NCBI GenBank assembly: GCA_017470055.1
Contig: JAFUFD010000088.1
Location: 62,001-126,000 of the forward strand
Direction: 5' to 3'
DNA from: Prevotella sp.
GTDB taxonomy: Bacteria; Bacteroidota; Bacteroidia; Bacteroidales; Bacteroidaceae
Length of the DNA stretch: 64,000 nt
Part shown: positions 7,803-16,332 of the stretch, one piece after another
How the letters are laid out: each line of letters starts with the position of its first letter
How positions within the stretch are numbered: position 1 is the stretch's first letter
The notes under the pieces: generated by a model
Told to the model about the DNA's origin: nothing
The model's database searches: none
What the model saw: only the letters and a program-made list of their open reading frames with translations
Program-made: the position numbers and the translations under genes

Positions 7803-9542
7803 CTAAGTTTTCTGATAGACTGTTCCCTCGTCATTCATCAAAAGGATGGTGAGGTTGCCGTCGGGGAGGAGAGGCTTGCAGTGTTGGTAGCAATGGGAGA
7901 TAATCGTACCTGCAAAGGCTTGCAGGAAATCGGCAGGAATCTGCTGCCACAGTTCTCTGGCGAGGGTGAGGTTGGTGAGGTCGATTGGGCAGCCTGCTTC
8001 ATCGAGCATCGTGGCGATAAATGTTTTGTCCATCACAGTCTTCTTGCTATGTGTATCCAGGTTTCCTGCCGCTAACTTCACTGCCTTGCCAAGCATCACC
8101 CCCAAGGTGACGTTAGGGAACTGGAGTTCATGTGCTATCTTCAACGTCTCACCGATATAGTTGCCATACTCCACGAAAGCCTGTGTGGGCAGGGTGGGAT
8201 AGTGTGCCTTGACGAAACGCTCACTCTTCGCTCCGCTATTGATGACAACACGGTTGCTGCCGCTTGCCTTTGCCACCTCCATACACTTTCGGATGCTCTG
8301 AATGAACGCTTCCTCGGAGAAAGGCTTGACGATACCAGATACCCCGATGATAGAGATGCCGCCCTCAATACCCAAGCGGGGATTGAACGTACGACGGGCA
8401 ATCTCCTCACCTTGTGGCACAGAAATAGTAATGTTCAATGGCGAATGGTCAATGTTCAATGCCTCTATGTTCTGACGAATCATCTCACGAGGGGCTTTAT
8501 TGATAGCAGGCTCGCCAGGGGGATAGTCGAAGCCGGGGAGTGTGAAACGACCTACGCCCTCACCACCTTCGATGGTGAACGTGTCAGAGAGGATTACATT
8601 TGCCCGTATCTCCAGTCCATTCGTCACATCAGGGTCGTCACCAGCCTCTTTGAAGACGGAGACATACCCATCCCCATAGGTTACAGGAACAGGAATCGTC
8701 TCACCATCAGGCAGGATGACGGGTACCTCTGCGGGTGTCTCGTTTTTCAGCAGTCTGAGTGTAGCACCAACCGCTGAGGCAGTGGCGCAAGTACCTGTCG
8801 TCAGTCCACTATGCAGGGGATAGAATTCAGGTAATAGTCGCTCTACCATCCGTCGCAGTCCATGCGGACCGTTGACTGTCTGAAAGGCGGCAGGGGTGGC
8901 AGGACGTTTTAATACGAGGATGCGCATTCCCTTTGCTTTTGCAGCATCCACCTTTTCTTGAAATCCTCCCGTTAAACCACTTTCTTTCAATAGGATAGTG
9001 TCAGCATTGATGTCTATCACCTTGCTATCCTCATAGAATAATAGTTGGTCGTCAGTAGCACCCTGTGCCTTGGCAAGACGGATAGATGACTCCCGAGGCA
9101 GGATGCGGTAATAGACCTTGATGCCCTTTGCCTCTAACGGTTTCAGTTTCGCAATCGACTGTACTCCTGTCGTGGCAAGAAGGGTATGGGTGTCTGTAGG
9201 AATTTGTGTGTAGTCATCTATCCACGTCAGACTTACGTCCCTTTTAGGAAAGATGCGCTCAAAGCGGATGGCAGGAATCTGCAACTTCATCGCCACTTCC
9301 GCCACGGTATCGTGTAATACTTGGGCGAAAGGATGGGCGGCATCAATCAATAATTGAATGTGATGCTCTTGGCAGAACGTAAGCATTGCCTTCTGGTCTA
9401 AGGCACCATGTAGTCGTATGCCATGATGCAGTGCCACCTCCTGCTCCTCCGTCTTGGTAGAGTAGTAGTAGGTGTTTCCTGCCTCCTCCAGCACCTCCAC
9501 AGCCTTACGTCCTTCCGTTGTTCCTCCAAATACCAGTATCAT
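7803..9542 (-). CDS. cbiJD: Fused cobalt-precorrin-6A reductase and cobalt-precorrin-5B C1-methyltransferase (CbiJ-CbiD)
   Basis: 579 aa. Residues 1 to about 235 are CbiJ/CobK (MILVFGGTTEGRKAVEVL, a Rossmann start; IDAAHPFAQ; GFQEKVDAAKAKG), which reduces precorrin-6A with NAD(P)H. From about 240 on is CbiD (LHSGLTTGTCATASAVGA; VINSGAKSERF; LGVMLGKAVKLA), which methylates C1 with AdoMet after ring contraction. It is the last gene of the minus-strand cobalamin operon, separated from cbiG-cobM by 223 bp that carry a dispersed repeat. A 7-bp-period array sits in frame near residue 365 (NIEALNIDHSPLN). An exact fusion of two full domains supports function. Confidence 0.93.
   Translation of the reverse strand: MILVFGGTTEGRKAVEVLEEAGNTYYYSTKTEEQEVALHHGIRLHGALDQKAMLTFCQEHHIQLLIDAAHPFAQVLHDTVAEVAMKLQIPAIRFERIFPKRDVSLTWIDDYTQIPTDTHTLLATTGVQSIAKLKPLEAKGIKVYYRILPRESSIRLAKAQGATDDQLLFYEDSKVIDINADTILLKESGLTGGFQEKVDAAKAKGMRILVLKRPATPAAFQTVNGPHGLRRMVERLLPEFYPLHSGLTTGTCATASAVGATLRLLKNETPAEVPVILPDGETIPVPVTYGDGYVSVFKEAGDDPDVTNGLEIRANVILSDTFTIEGGEGVGRFTLPGFDYPPGEPAINKAPREMIRQNIEALNIDHSPLNITISVPQGEEIARRTFNPRLGIEGGISIIGVSGIVKPFSEEAFIQSIRKCMEVAKASGSNRVVINSGAKSERFVKAHYPTLPTQAFVEYGNYIGETLKIAHELQFPNVTLGVMLGKAVKLAAGNLDTHSKKTVMDKTFIATMLDEAGCPIDLTNLTLARELWQQIPADFLQAFAGTIISHCYQHCKPLLPDGNLTILLMNDEGTVYQKT
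8428..8462. repeat. Degenerate 7-bp-period array inside cbiD
   Basis: Five units: GTAATGT, TCAATGG, CGAATGG, TCAATGT, TCAATGC. The consensus TCAATGG is the complement of the CCATTGA unit seen in cobL at 12535. The array stays open in the coding frame. Confidence 0.6.
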
Positions 9543-9593
9543 TTCGAGTGCGAAGTTACGAAAAAAACTTTAAAATACTTGTTTTTCTTAATA

Positions 9594-9760
9594 ATCCTTT
9601 GCGTTTATTAGTCCCTATGTATTCGATGTGAAGTGCCTTTGTAATCAATCGTTGGAAGCATCCTTTTCGTTGGTTGACTCCAGTCAACCGATCGTTCGAC
9701 TCCAGTCAACCGATTGTTTGACTCCAGTCAACCGATCGTTTGACTCTAAGTCGGCAAGTG
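9594..9760 (+). repeat. Dispersed palindromic repeat element, copy 1
   Basis: The head region CCTTTGCGTTTATTAGTCCC leads to GTTGGAAGCATCC, then three 22-bp units with core GACTCCAGTCAACC and a terminal GACTCTAAGTC. The core of the first unit is a palindrome, GTTGACT-CC-AGTCAAC. It fills most of the gap between the cbiG-cobM stop and the cbiJ-cbiD start. Copies 2 and 3 are at 37844 and 59560. Confidence 0.85.
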
Positions 9761-9765
9761 TCTTC

Positions 9766-11541
9766 CTACGCCTCACCCTGTCGGAAGAGGTGGGTGAAGT
9801 GCTTGTTATAGAGTTCGGAGAGCCCTTGGCGATTGTCGATAGCCTCACCGACGACCAGCATGGTGGTGAGGGTGAGATTGTTGTCATGCACGATTTTCGC
9901 AAGGTCTTTCAGTACCCCTCGGTAAATCCGCTGGTCTTTCCATGTCAGATGATAGCAGGCGGCAACAGGGGTGTCCTCAGGATATTCCATCAGCAGTTCC
10001 TGCTGTACGTCGTCCACGATGGCGGCACTGAGGAAGATGCACATGGTCGACTGGCTCTTGGCAAGCAGGTGCAGTTGCTCTTTCTCCGGCATGGGTGTAC
10101 GTCCCTCCCCACGAGTGAGGATGATGGTCTGCGTGCGCTCTGGGATGGTAAACTGACTGCGCAGTTCTGCAGCGGCGGCAAGGAAAGACGAGATACCAGG
10201 GGTGATATGATAGTCCATGCCCTCACGGTCGAAGAACGCCATTTGCTCTTGGATGGCACCAAAGATACAAGGGTCGCCAGTATGCAGGCGGACGATATAC
10301 TTCCCTTGGTCATAGAACTGTTTCATCAACGCACATTGTTCCTCCAATGCCATGTCAGCAGAGGAACGCACCACCGCACCAGGCTTATGGCACTCGGTCA
10401 GTTCACGAGGGACGAGGGACCCCGCATACAGTATCAAATCGGCACGTTCCAGCATCTTACGACCACGTACACTGACCAAGTCAGGGTCGCCAGGTCCTGC
10501 GCCAACAATCTCGACATGTCCTTTCTGTTCTCTCAGGTATTGATAGTCAATGGCGAGGGCTGCCGTCCAGTTCTTGCCTTTTATCTTAGGAACGATTAGT
10601 TTTCCATGGTTGGAGCCGAGGATGGCGGCAGCCTCACAGACACTTGACGTACCCACATGTTTTGCCACCACATTACTGGGGTTCGGTACATCGACGGCAT
10701 CCAGTTCCTCCGCAGAGTAGAACACCACCTCCTCACCATATTCCTCTTTGAGGCACTCTACGAACTCCTCATCCTGCTTCACGTCGATGGTGCAGTAACG
10801 GTGCGAACAGGGCAGGAATCCCCGATCGGCAAACGCCTGGTCTATCTCATCATAGATACACTCGTAATCATCGGGGTGGTGCGCCAGTCCGAAACCTATC
10901 GTGCCGACCATGGGGGTGAAGTGTAGTCTCAAAATTTCCTTTGGGGCATGACGGATAAAAGGTGATACGATGATGACGAGTTTGTATTTCTTAGGGTCTG
11001 CCTCCCTAATATCATGAATCAAGGTGACATGACTGGGTAAGGTCTGTTCCAGATAGTCTGTACCCTCATCACGTACCTCTAAGAGCAAGGCGGTCGGCTG
11101 GCGGTTGACGAAAGCGAAGATACAGTCGTTCATGTCATCATCACTGGCAACAGACCAGTCGAAACGCTGCTCGAACGTGTCGAGAGCCCACAGTCCCGCA
11201 TTGTCACTCTGGGTAGTGATGACAGGATTTGCTCCCAAAGCCCCTGATACTTGTAAAGTGAGGTCGTTAGCCCCCCCAATATGCCCTGATAGGACGGAGA
11301 TGACATGCTGTCCGAAGGTATCGACGCAGACAACGGCAGGGTCCTCATGCTTATCCTTGACATAAGGGGCAATGGTGCGCACACAGATACCCATAGCACC
11401 GATGAAGATAAAGGCATCAAAGTGAGACCATTCCTTGTCTATCTCCGTACGTTCTATGACTTGGGCACGTAATACCCTTCTGAGCAGGGAGGCTACTTCC
11501 TTTCCTGCCTCACTAATCTGTATAATCGCTATCTTCTGCAT
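9766..11541 (-). CDS. cbiG-cobM: Fused cobalt-precorrin-5A hydrolase and precorrin-4 C11-methyltransferase (CbiG-CobM/CbiF)
   Basis: 591 aa. Residues 1 to about 338 are CbiG (FIFIGAMGICVRTIAPYVKDK; VLSGHIGGANDLT; GTIGFGLAHHP), which opens the delta-lactone and releases acetaldehyde. From about 342 on is CbiF/CobM (VEIVGAGPGDPDLVSVRG; VRLHTGDPCIFGAIQEQ; TPGISSFLAAAAELRSQFT), the AdoMet-dependent C11-methyltransferase. The two catalyse neighbouring steps of the anaerobic corrin pathway. The start overlaps the end of cobL by 13 bp, indicating translational coupling. A dispersed repeat begins right after the stop. Confidence 0.95.
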   Translation of the reverse strand: MQKIAIIQISEAGKEVASLLRRVLRAQVIERTEIDKEWSHFDAFIFIGAMGICVRTIAPYVKDKHEDPAVVCVDTFGQHVISVLSGHIGGANDLTLQVSGALGANPVITTQSDNAGLWALDTFEQRFDWSVASDDDMNDCIFAFVNRQPTALLLEVRDEGTDYLEQTLPSHVTLIHDIREADPKKYKLVIIVSPFIRHAPKEILRLHFTPMVGTIGFGLAHHPDDYECIYDEIDQAFADRGFLPCSHRYCTIDVKQDEEFVECLKEEYGEEVVFYSAEELDAVDVPNPSNVVAKHVGTSSVCEAAAILGSNHGKLIVPKIKGKNWTAALAIDYQYLREQKGHVEIVGAGPGDPDLVSVRGRKMLERADLILYAGSLVPRELTECHKPGAVVRSSADMALEEQCALMKQFYDQGKYIVRLHTGDPCIFGAIQEQMAFFDREGMDYHITPGISSFLAAAAELRSQFTIPERTQTIILTRGEGRTPMPEKEQLHLLAKSQSTMCIFLSAAIVDDVQQELLMEYPEDTPVAACYHLTWKDQRIYRGVLKDLAKIVHDNNLTLTTMLVVGEAIDNRQGLSELYNKHFTHLFRQGEA

Positions 11542-12746
11542 TTCAGAATTGTTATAGGGTTATAGTCATTCAGGGTGATATGTAGGGACGGCTCTTGGGT
11601 AAGCCCAAGGTCATGGCATGCCTCCTCCCACATCTGTCTGCTCTGTGGGGTGACACTATTCATCACAATGCATCCATCGGGAGCAAGGACAGTCATCACC
11701 TTAGTCATGATCTCTTTCAGTTTTCCCCCATGTCCGCCGATGAAGACGGCATCAGGGGGTGTTTTGCTTGTTGTCATGGCATGGCAACATACTGAGCGGA
11801 AATCGCCGATATGGATGTTGATGCCAGGGACTCCGAGGCGTCGCATGTTCTCTTGGATGATTGCCTCGCACTCAGGACGTATCTCAAAAGCCTCGATATG
11901 GAGGTGGGGAAACTGTAGGCGTGCCTCGATGGATATGCTGCCCGTACAGAAGCCGATGTCCCATAACGTCTTCCTCTTGGACAAGTCGAGTGCCTGCAGT
12001 GTCAACAGGCGAATCGGCATCTTGGTAATCATCTTCTCCCTACCATCGAGGAGGGCAAAAGAACTGTCAGGAACACCGAAGGGCTTGGTTGAGAGTTTAG
12101 CGTTTAAAGTTGAGAGTATCACGCAGTTGGGTTGGGTGAACTCGCTATGAGCGGTTTCTTCGAGGGAGAGGGTTTTCACCTTTTCCTTGGCGGGATTACC
12201 TAAATGCTCCCCAACGTTCACCTGATATTGCGTAAAGCCATAGTCGAGCATCCGTTGGGCAATGGTAGTGGGAGTATGCTCCTTGTCTGTCAATACCCCA
12301 ATCTTCTGAGTCCGTTCAATCAAGGCACGGTCAAACTCCTGCCAAGGGCGTCCCGTCAGTGAGACGATACGCATGTCATGGTAGGGTAATAGAAGCCGAT
12401 GGGCAAGTGTCTGCAGGGAGTTGAAAGTAGGATAGACCACCATCTCCGCCTCAGGCATCTTGCGTTGGATGGTATTGGCAAAACCGAAAAACAAGGGATC
12501 GCCACTGGCGAAGACGAGGATTGTTGACCATTGACCATTGATAGTTGACAGTTGATATTGCTCGAAGACGGCATCAAGGGGAACGGTGATGTCAATCCAT
12601 TGGGCATCGGCTGGCAGGAAAGGAGCGACAATCTCATGATGTCGCTTACCACCCGAGAACACCTTACCGTTCTTGATAATCTCCATGATCTCAGGAGTGA
12701 AGAAAGGCTCAGGATTATCCGTTATGCCGATGACAATGAACTTCAT
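11529..12746 (-). CDS. cobL: Precorrin-6Y C5,15-methyltransferase, decarboxylating (CobL = CbiE-CbiT)
   Basis: 405 aa. Residues 1 to about 200 form the CbiE methyltransferase domain (FIVIGITDNPEPFF; VFASGDPLFFGFANTI; VVYPTFNSLQTLAHRL). From about 220 on is CbiT (KTLWDIGFCTGSISIEAR, a variant AdoMet loop near 258; PPDAVFIGGHGGKLKEI). Together they methylate C5 and C15 and decarboxylate the C12 side chain. Two low-complexity inserts are encoded by 7-bp-period arrays: QLSTINGQWSTI near residue 65, and LSTLNAKLSTK near the CbiE-CbiT linker. Both sit in likely surface loops. The gene overlaps cobJ-cbiC upstream by 4 bp. Confidence 0.93.
   Translation of the reverse strand: MKFIVIGITDNPEPFFTPEIMEIIKNGKVFSGGKRHHEIVAPFLPADAQWIDITVPLDAVFEQYQLSTINGQWSTILVFASGDPLFFGFANTIQRKMPEAEMVVYPTFNSLQTLAHRLLLPYHDMRIVSLTGRPWQEFDRALIERTQKIGVLTDKEHTPTTIAQRMLDYGFTQYQVNVGEHLGNPAKEKVKTLSLEETAHSEFTQPNCVILSTLNAKLSTKPFGVPDSSFALLDGREKMITKMPIRLLTLQALDLSKRKTLWDIGFCTGSISIEARLQFPHLHIEAFEIRPECEAIIQENMRRLGVPGINIHIGDFRSVCCHAMTTSKTPPDAVFIGGHGGKLKEIMTKVMTVLAPDGCIVMNSVTPQSRQMWEEACHDLGLTQEPSLHITLNDYNPITILKCRR
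12089..12116. repeat. Degenerate 7-bp-period array inside cobL (linker)
   Basis: Four units: TTGAGAG, TTTAGCG, TTTAAAG, TTGAGAG. They encode the NAKLSTK-like insert between the CbiE and CbiT domains. Confidence 0.5.
12535..12569. repeat. Degenerate 7-bp-period array inside cobL (CbiE domain)
   Basis: Five units: TGACCAT, TGACCAT, TGATAGT, TGACAGT, TGATATT, encoding the peptide QYQLSTINGQWS. The unit is the same heptamer family as the array in cbiD, in the opposite orientation. Confidence 0.65.
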
Positions 12747-14146
12747 AGGTCACGACCGGGTCTTAGTTGTGCCGCATCATCAAAGGTGAGGATGGCATTA
12801 CAGAGGGTAGCGGCGAGATTACTGCCTCCCTTACGTCCTTCCACGATCATCTTCGGAATCTCACGGAACGGTTTCACCATGTGCTTCGACTCGCAGACAT
12901 GTACAAAACCGACTGGTGCGGCGATGATGCCAGCAGGATGCGCTTTGCCTTTGCGAGTCAGGTCGCAGAGTTCCATCAGTGCTGTCGGGGCATTACCAAA
13001 AGCAAAGAGCGCATTAGGATGCTCTGCTACGGCAAGTCGGATACCTGCCTGTGTACGGGTAATGCCTTCCTTGGCAGCCATCTCTGCCACACGAGGGTCG
13101 TGCAGATAGCATTTAGTCTCTACACCTAATCGTTCCAAAGCCCCCTTGCGAATACCGCTTGTCACCATCGTCACATCAGTTACAATGGTCTTTAGCGTAC
13201 CGTCTTTCACCTTATTATATAATATGCTCACAGCATCCTTGTCGCTATAGAGGAGATTCTCCATCTCAAAATCGGCAGTGGTATGGATGGCATGCAGCAA
13301 TGCCCATTTATGGTCGAGAGGGATATCCTTGTCTTGCAGTTCTGATTCAATCCGTCTGAAACTCTGTATCATAATCTGCTGACCAGGTCTCAAATCGTCA
13401 GAGGCATCCTCCCGATAATATCCACGCGGGGTAATCATCTTCCCGTCGTCGATATAGGATTGGGAGTTGCCAATGAGGATAACGGTGAACATATCAATGT
13501 CCTCTGGATTGAAGTCCAGAAGGGTAGTGACCCTGATCTCTTGCTCCTCTCTGCCAGCCTGGCGGACATAGCCCACGGGAGTCTTACCGTTTCGCTCTTG
13601 TAGGAAGAGTTCTTGTAAGCGGTAGAGTTGCCAGTAGCGTCCATGACTCTTGGGGTTGTAGATTGCTGTGACGAAATCGCCGACGGCAGCGGCACGGATG
13701 CGCCGCTCGATGGTCTCCCACGGTGTCATCAGGTCGGAGAGGGAGATGATGCACAAGTCATGACCGATAGGCGCTCCCAACAAAGAGGCGGCTTTCTGGA
13801 AGGCGGAGATACCTGGCAGTGAGCAAATCTCAATGTCAGCATCACGCTCTTTCCGCATCTCGTAGACGAGCGGGGTCATCCCATAGATGCCAGCGTCACC
13901 TGAGGAAATCACGACGACTGTCTTTCCCTGTTCTGCGAGTTCGAATGCTTGTTTGGCTCGTAGCCGTTCCTTTTTCATACCCGTATCGACGCACTCACAG
14001 CCATCCTGGACGTATGGCTTGATGAACTGGAAGTAATACTGGTATCCAACAATGACATCCGCCTGCCGTATTGCATCGAGTACGGCAGGAGTGATGTCTT
14101 CTTTGCTGCCAGGACCTATGCCTGCAATGATAATTTTTCCCTTCAT
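12743..14146 (-). CDS. cobJ-cbiC: Fused precorrin-3B C17-methyltransferase and precorrin-8X methylmutase (CobJ/CbiH-CbiC)
   Basis: 467 aa. Residues 1 to about 245 are CobJ/CbiH (IIIAGIGPGSKEDITPAV; VVISSGDAGIYGM; LPGISAFQKAASLLGAPIGHD), the ring-contracting C17-methyltransferase. From about 250 on is CbiC/CobH (RRIESELQDKDIPLDHKWALLHAIHTTADFE; GIRKGALERLG; PAGIIAAPVGFVHVCESKH), which moves the C11 methyl group to C12 to form cobyrinate. It is the first cytosolic enzyme after the transport genes in the minus-strand operon and overlaps cobL by 4 bp. Confidence 0.95.
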   Translation of the reverse strand: MKGKIIIAGIGPGSKEDITPAVLDAIRQADVIVGYQYYFQFIKPYVQDGCECVDTGMKKERLRAKQAFELAEQGKTVVVISSGDAGIYGMTPLVYEMRKERDADIEICSLPGISAFQKAASLLGAPIGHDLCIISLSDLMTPWETIERRIRAAAVGDFVTAIYNPKSHGRYWQLYRLQELFLQERNGKTPVGYVRQAGREEQEIRVTTLLDFNPEDIDMFTVILIGNSQSYIDDGKMITPRGYYREDASDDLRPGQQIMIQSFRRIESELQDKDIPLDHKWALLHAIHTTADFEMENLLYSDKDAVSILYNKVKDGTLKTIVTDVTMVTSGIRKGALERLGVETKCYLHDPRVAEMAAKEGITRTQAGIRLAVAEHPNALFAFGNAPTALMELCDLTRKGKAHPAGIIAAPVGFVHVCESKHMVKPFREIPKMIVEGRKGGSNLAATLCNAILTFDDAAQLRPGRDL

Positions 14147-14186
14147 GCCGACAAAGTTAGGAAATTATTTCGAGAAAAGAAAGCAA

Positions 14187-16256
14187 TTATTGTTTTAACT
14201 TCACTTTCAGTCCTACCACCAGCATTCTGCCGGGGGTGTAAAGGGCATATTTCCGCAAAGAGGAGTCGATGCGGCGGTCCACCTTGTCGAAGATATTGTC
14301 GATGCCGATACTGGGTTCAAGAAGAGCCCACTTTGCACAGTCGAAGGTATGGGTGGTATGTAGGTTCCATACACCAAAGCCAGGGGCATCCTCATAATCG
14401 GGGTAGTATGTCTTCGACTGGAGTCTGCCATTGAGGTTGATATTTAGTCCGTATTTCCCCCAAGTGTGATGATAGTTTGCCGCTATCGTAGCCGCATGTC
14501 TCATGCTACGCTCCAGCGTCATCCAGTCATCCTCGCTCTTACTGCGTGCATAGGTGTAGACATAGTTTGCCGAAAGATTGAGACCTTGGAATAAATTTGC
14601 AGACACATTCACCTGCAATCCTTTTACATCACCCTTGTCGCTATTTTGATAGAGCGAGTAGCGTTCCAGTTTGCCAGCCTCGTCGGCTGTCATTTCAGGA
14701 AATTCAGTTTGCAACATCTGCAAGATTGAACCGTCTACCTCGATATTCTGTCGTACTACCATATCATTGACACGATTGATATAACCAGTCACACTGATGG
14801 CGACCAAGTCAGTACGGTATTCGGCATTCAGGGAGAAATAGTGGCTCTTCTCAGGGGATAAGTCCTGATTGCCGAAGATAATCTGGGGCTTGCCACGGTT
14901 GACGGAGAAGTAATGGTAGTAGAGTTCGTCCAGTCCTGGTGCGCGGAAACCAGACGAGTAGGTCGCACGGAAGCGGAAATGGCCTGGTGCATACATCAAT
15001 GTTGCTTTCGGTGTCAGGTGGTTATGGAAGGTCTCATGATGCGTGAGGCGTAAGCCAAGTGTCGCAGTGAAGTCATCCCAGAATCTCATCTCATGTTGCG
15101 CATAGGTCGCAAGAGAATAGACATGTTGGCTGATATTGCCGGAGGTCGCTGTGAGATAGTCTTTATGCCAGTCGGCACCGAAGATGGTGGTAGAGTGGGA
15201 GGTAAAGCCGAGGATAGCCTTCAACTCTCCATCCATGGCGCGTTGTTTCTTCGACTGCACATAGTCTCCGATTTTATTCGATTTAGTGGCAACGTCATAC
15301 TCCTTACCATAGCGGAAACGGTCGACGGTGAAGTCTGCTTGCAGGCTATTGCGGCTATTGAACTTATAGATACCACCGATGTTCCAACGGAAACCCTTGT
15401 AGCGCATCTCGTAGTCAGTGCCTCCCGTAATGTCCTTCTGGGTCTCTGGGCGGTCGGTGATCTTATGTGAGTAGTCTAATCCCGCATTCAAGGCCAGATG
15501 CTTGTTGGGGGAGTATGTGAATTTCTGGCTGAAGATATTGGAGCGATAACCCGTGAAGAATGGGGCTATCGTCTCTTGTGTCTCTGTGTCAGAGCCTTTC
15601 ACGTATTCCAGATTATTGTTTTGGTAACTGTTGGCACGGTCGTAGGTAAAAGTGGTATAGGAACCGAAACCATTTTTGAAGATGTCAAGACTGGTACTCT
15701 CGGTCAGGATACCATGACCACTGACTTTCGTGTCATTTGTGATACCTAATTCCGCATTGGTTGGTTGGTCGGTAATGATGTTGATGACCCCAGCAATAGC
15801 GTCACTGCCGTAGAGCGATGAGGCTGCTCCATCAAGGACCTCGATACGCTTGACCCTCGACATATTGATACGGTTCAGGTCCACGTTGTTCGAGATGTCT
15901 CCTGTGAGTTTATGACCGTTAATCAGAATCAGGATATATTTGTTGCCCAGTCCGTTCAGACGTAGGAAAGTCCCCATGGAGTTGGGTGCCATAGAGGTTT
16001 GTGGCATCATCCGTGTCAATGCCTCATCGAAAGTCGTGATACCTTGTTCTTGAATCTCTTGGCTACTCAGCACATGAACAGGAGTAGCAGTGGATTTCAG
16101 ACGCTGGTGATGCCCAGAGCCTGTCACGACGATAGGGTTCAGGTTATAAGTACGACTTGTCCTGATAGAGTCGGTGTGTTCTTTTTGATGTATTTGTGCC
16201 TGACAAATAGTAGACCATGCTGTCATACAGGCGAAAAGTATATATCTTCTTCTCAT
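14187..16256 (-). CDS. TonB-dependent outer membrane receptor (cobalamin operon)
   Basis: 689 aa. A signal peptide (MRRRYILFACMTAWSTICQAQ) precedes the plug domain (about 40-160: NPIVVTGSGHHQRLKSTATPVHVLSSQEIQEQG; RIEVLDGAASSLYGSDAIAGVINIITD), and a 22-strand-type beta-barrel runs to the end, with a C-terminal strand ending in LVVGLKVKLKQ. It resembles BtuB/heme-type receptors without a CarboxypepD-like N-terminal domain. The operon is riboswitch-led, so cobalamin or a precursor or porphyrin-like ligand is likely. It lies 76 bp downstream of the cbiK-like gene. Confidence 0.92.
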   Translation of the reverse strand: MRRRYILFACMTAWSTICQAQIHQKEHTDSIRTSRTYNLNPIVVTGSGHHQRLKSTATPVHVLSSQEIQEQGITTFDEALTRMMPQTSMAPNSMGTFLRLNGLGNKYILILINGHKLTGDISNNVDLNRINMSRVKRIEVLDGAASSLYGSDAIAGVINIITDQPTNAELGITNDTKVSGHGILTESTSLDIFKNGFGSYTTFTYDRANSYQNNNLEYVKGSDTETQETIAPFFTGYRSNIFSQKFTYSPNKHLALNAGLDYSHKITDRPETQKDITGGTDYEMRYKGFRWNIGGIYKFNSRNSLQADFTVDRFRYGKEYDVATKSNKIGDYVQSKKQRAMDGELKAILGFTSHSTTIFGADWHKDYLTATSGNISQHVYSLATYAQHEMRFWDDFTATLGLRLTHHETFHNHLTPKATLMYAPGHFRFRATYSSGFRAPGLDELYYHYFSVNRGKPQIIFGNQDLSPEKSHYFSLNAEYRTDLVAISVTGYINRVNDMVVRQNIEVDGSILQMLQTEFPEMTADEAGKLERYSLYQNSDKGDVKGLQVNVSANLFQGLNLSANYVYTYARSKSEDDWMTLERSMRHAATIAANYHHTWGKYGLNINLNGRLQSKTYYPDYEDAPGFGVWNLHTTHTFDCAKWALLEPSIGIDNIFDKVDRRIDSSLRKYALYTPGRMLVVGLKVKLKQ

Positions 16257-16332
16257 GTTGTTTTGGTTAAAAGAGGAGATGCCGTCTCACGACCGCACCT
16301 CCTGAATAAACTTATATAATAATACTACAAAA

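Noticed and set aside
9675-9750. 22-bp direct repeats considered as a CRISPR array
   Set aside because: The units follow each other without unique spacers, occur in three distant places, and there are no cas genes.
9628-10599. Long plus-strand open frame opposite cbiG-cobM
   Set aside because: It lies antisense to a gene with clear domains and has no recognisable motif; it begins in the dispersed repeat and shows Leu/Val/Arg-rich shadow composition.
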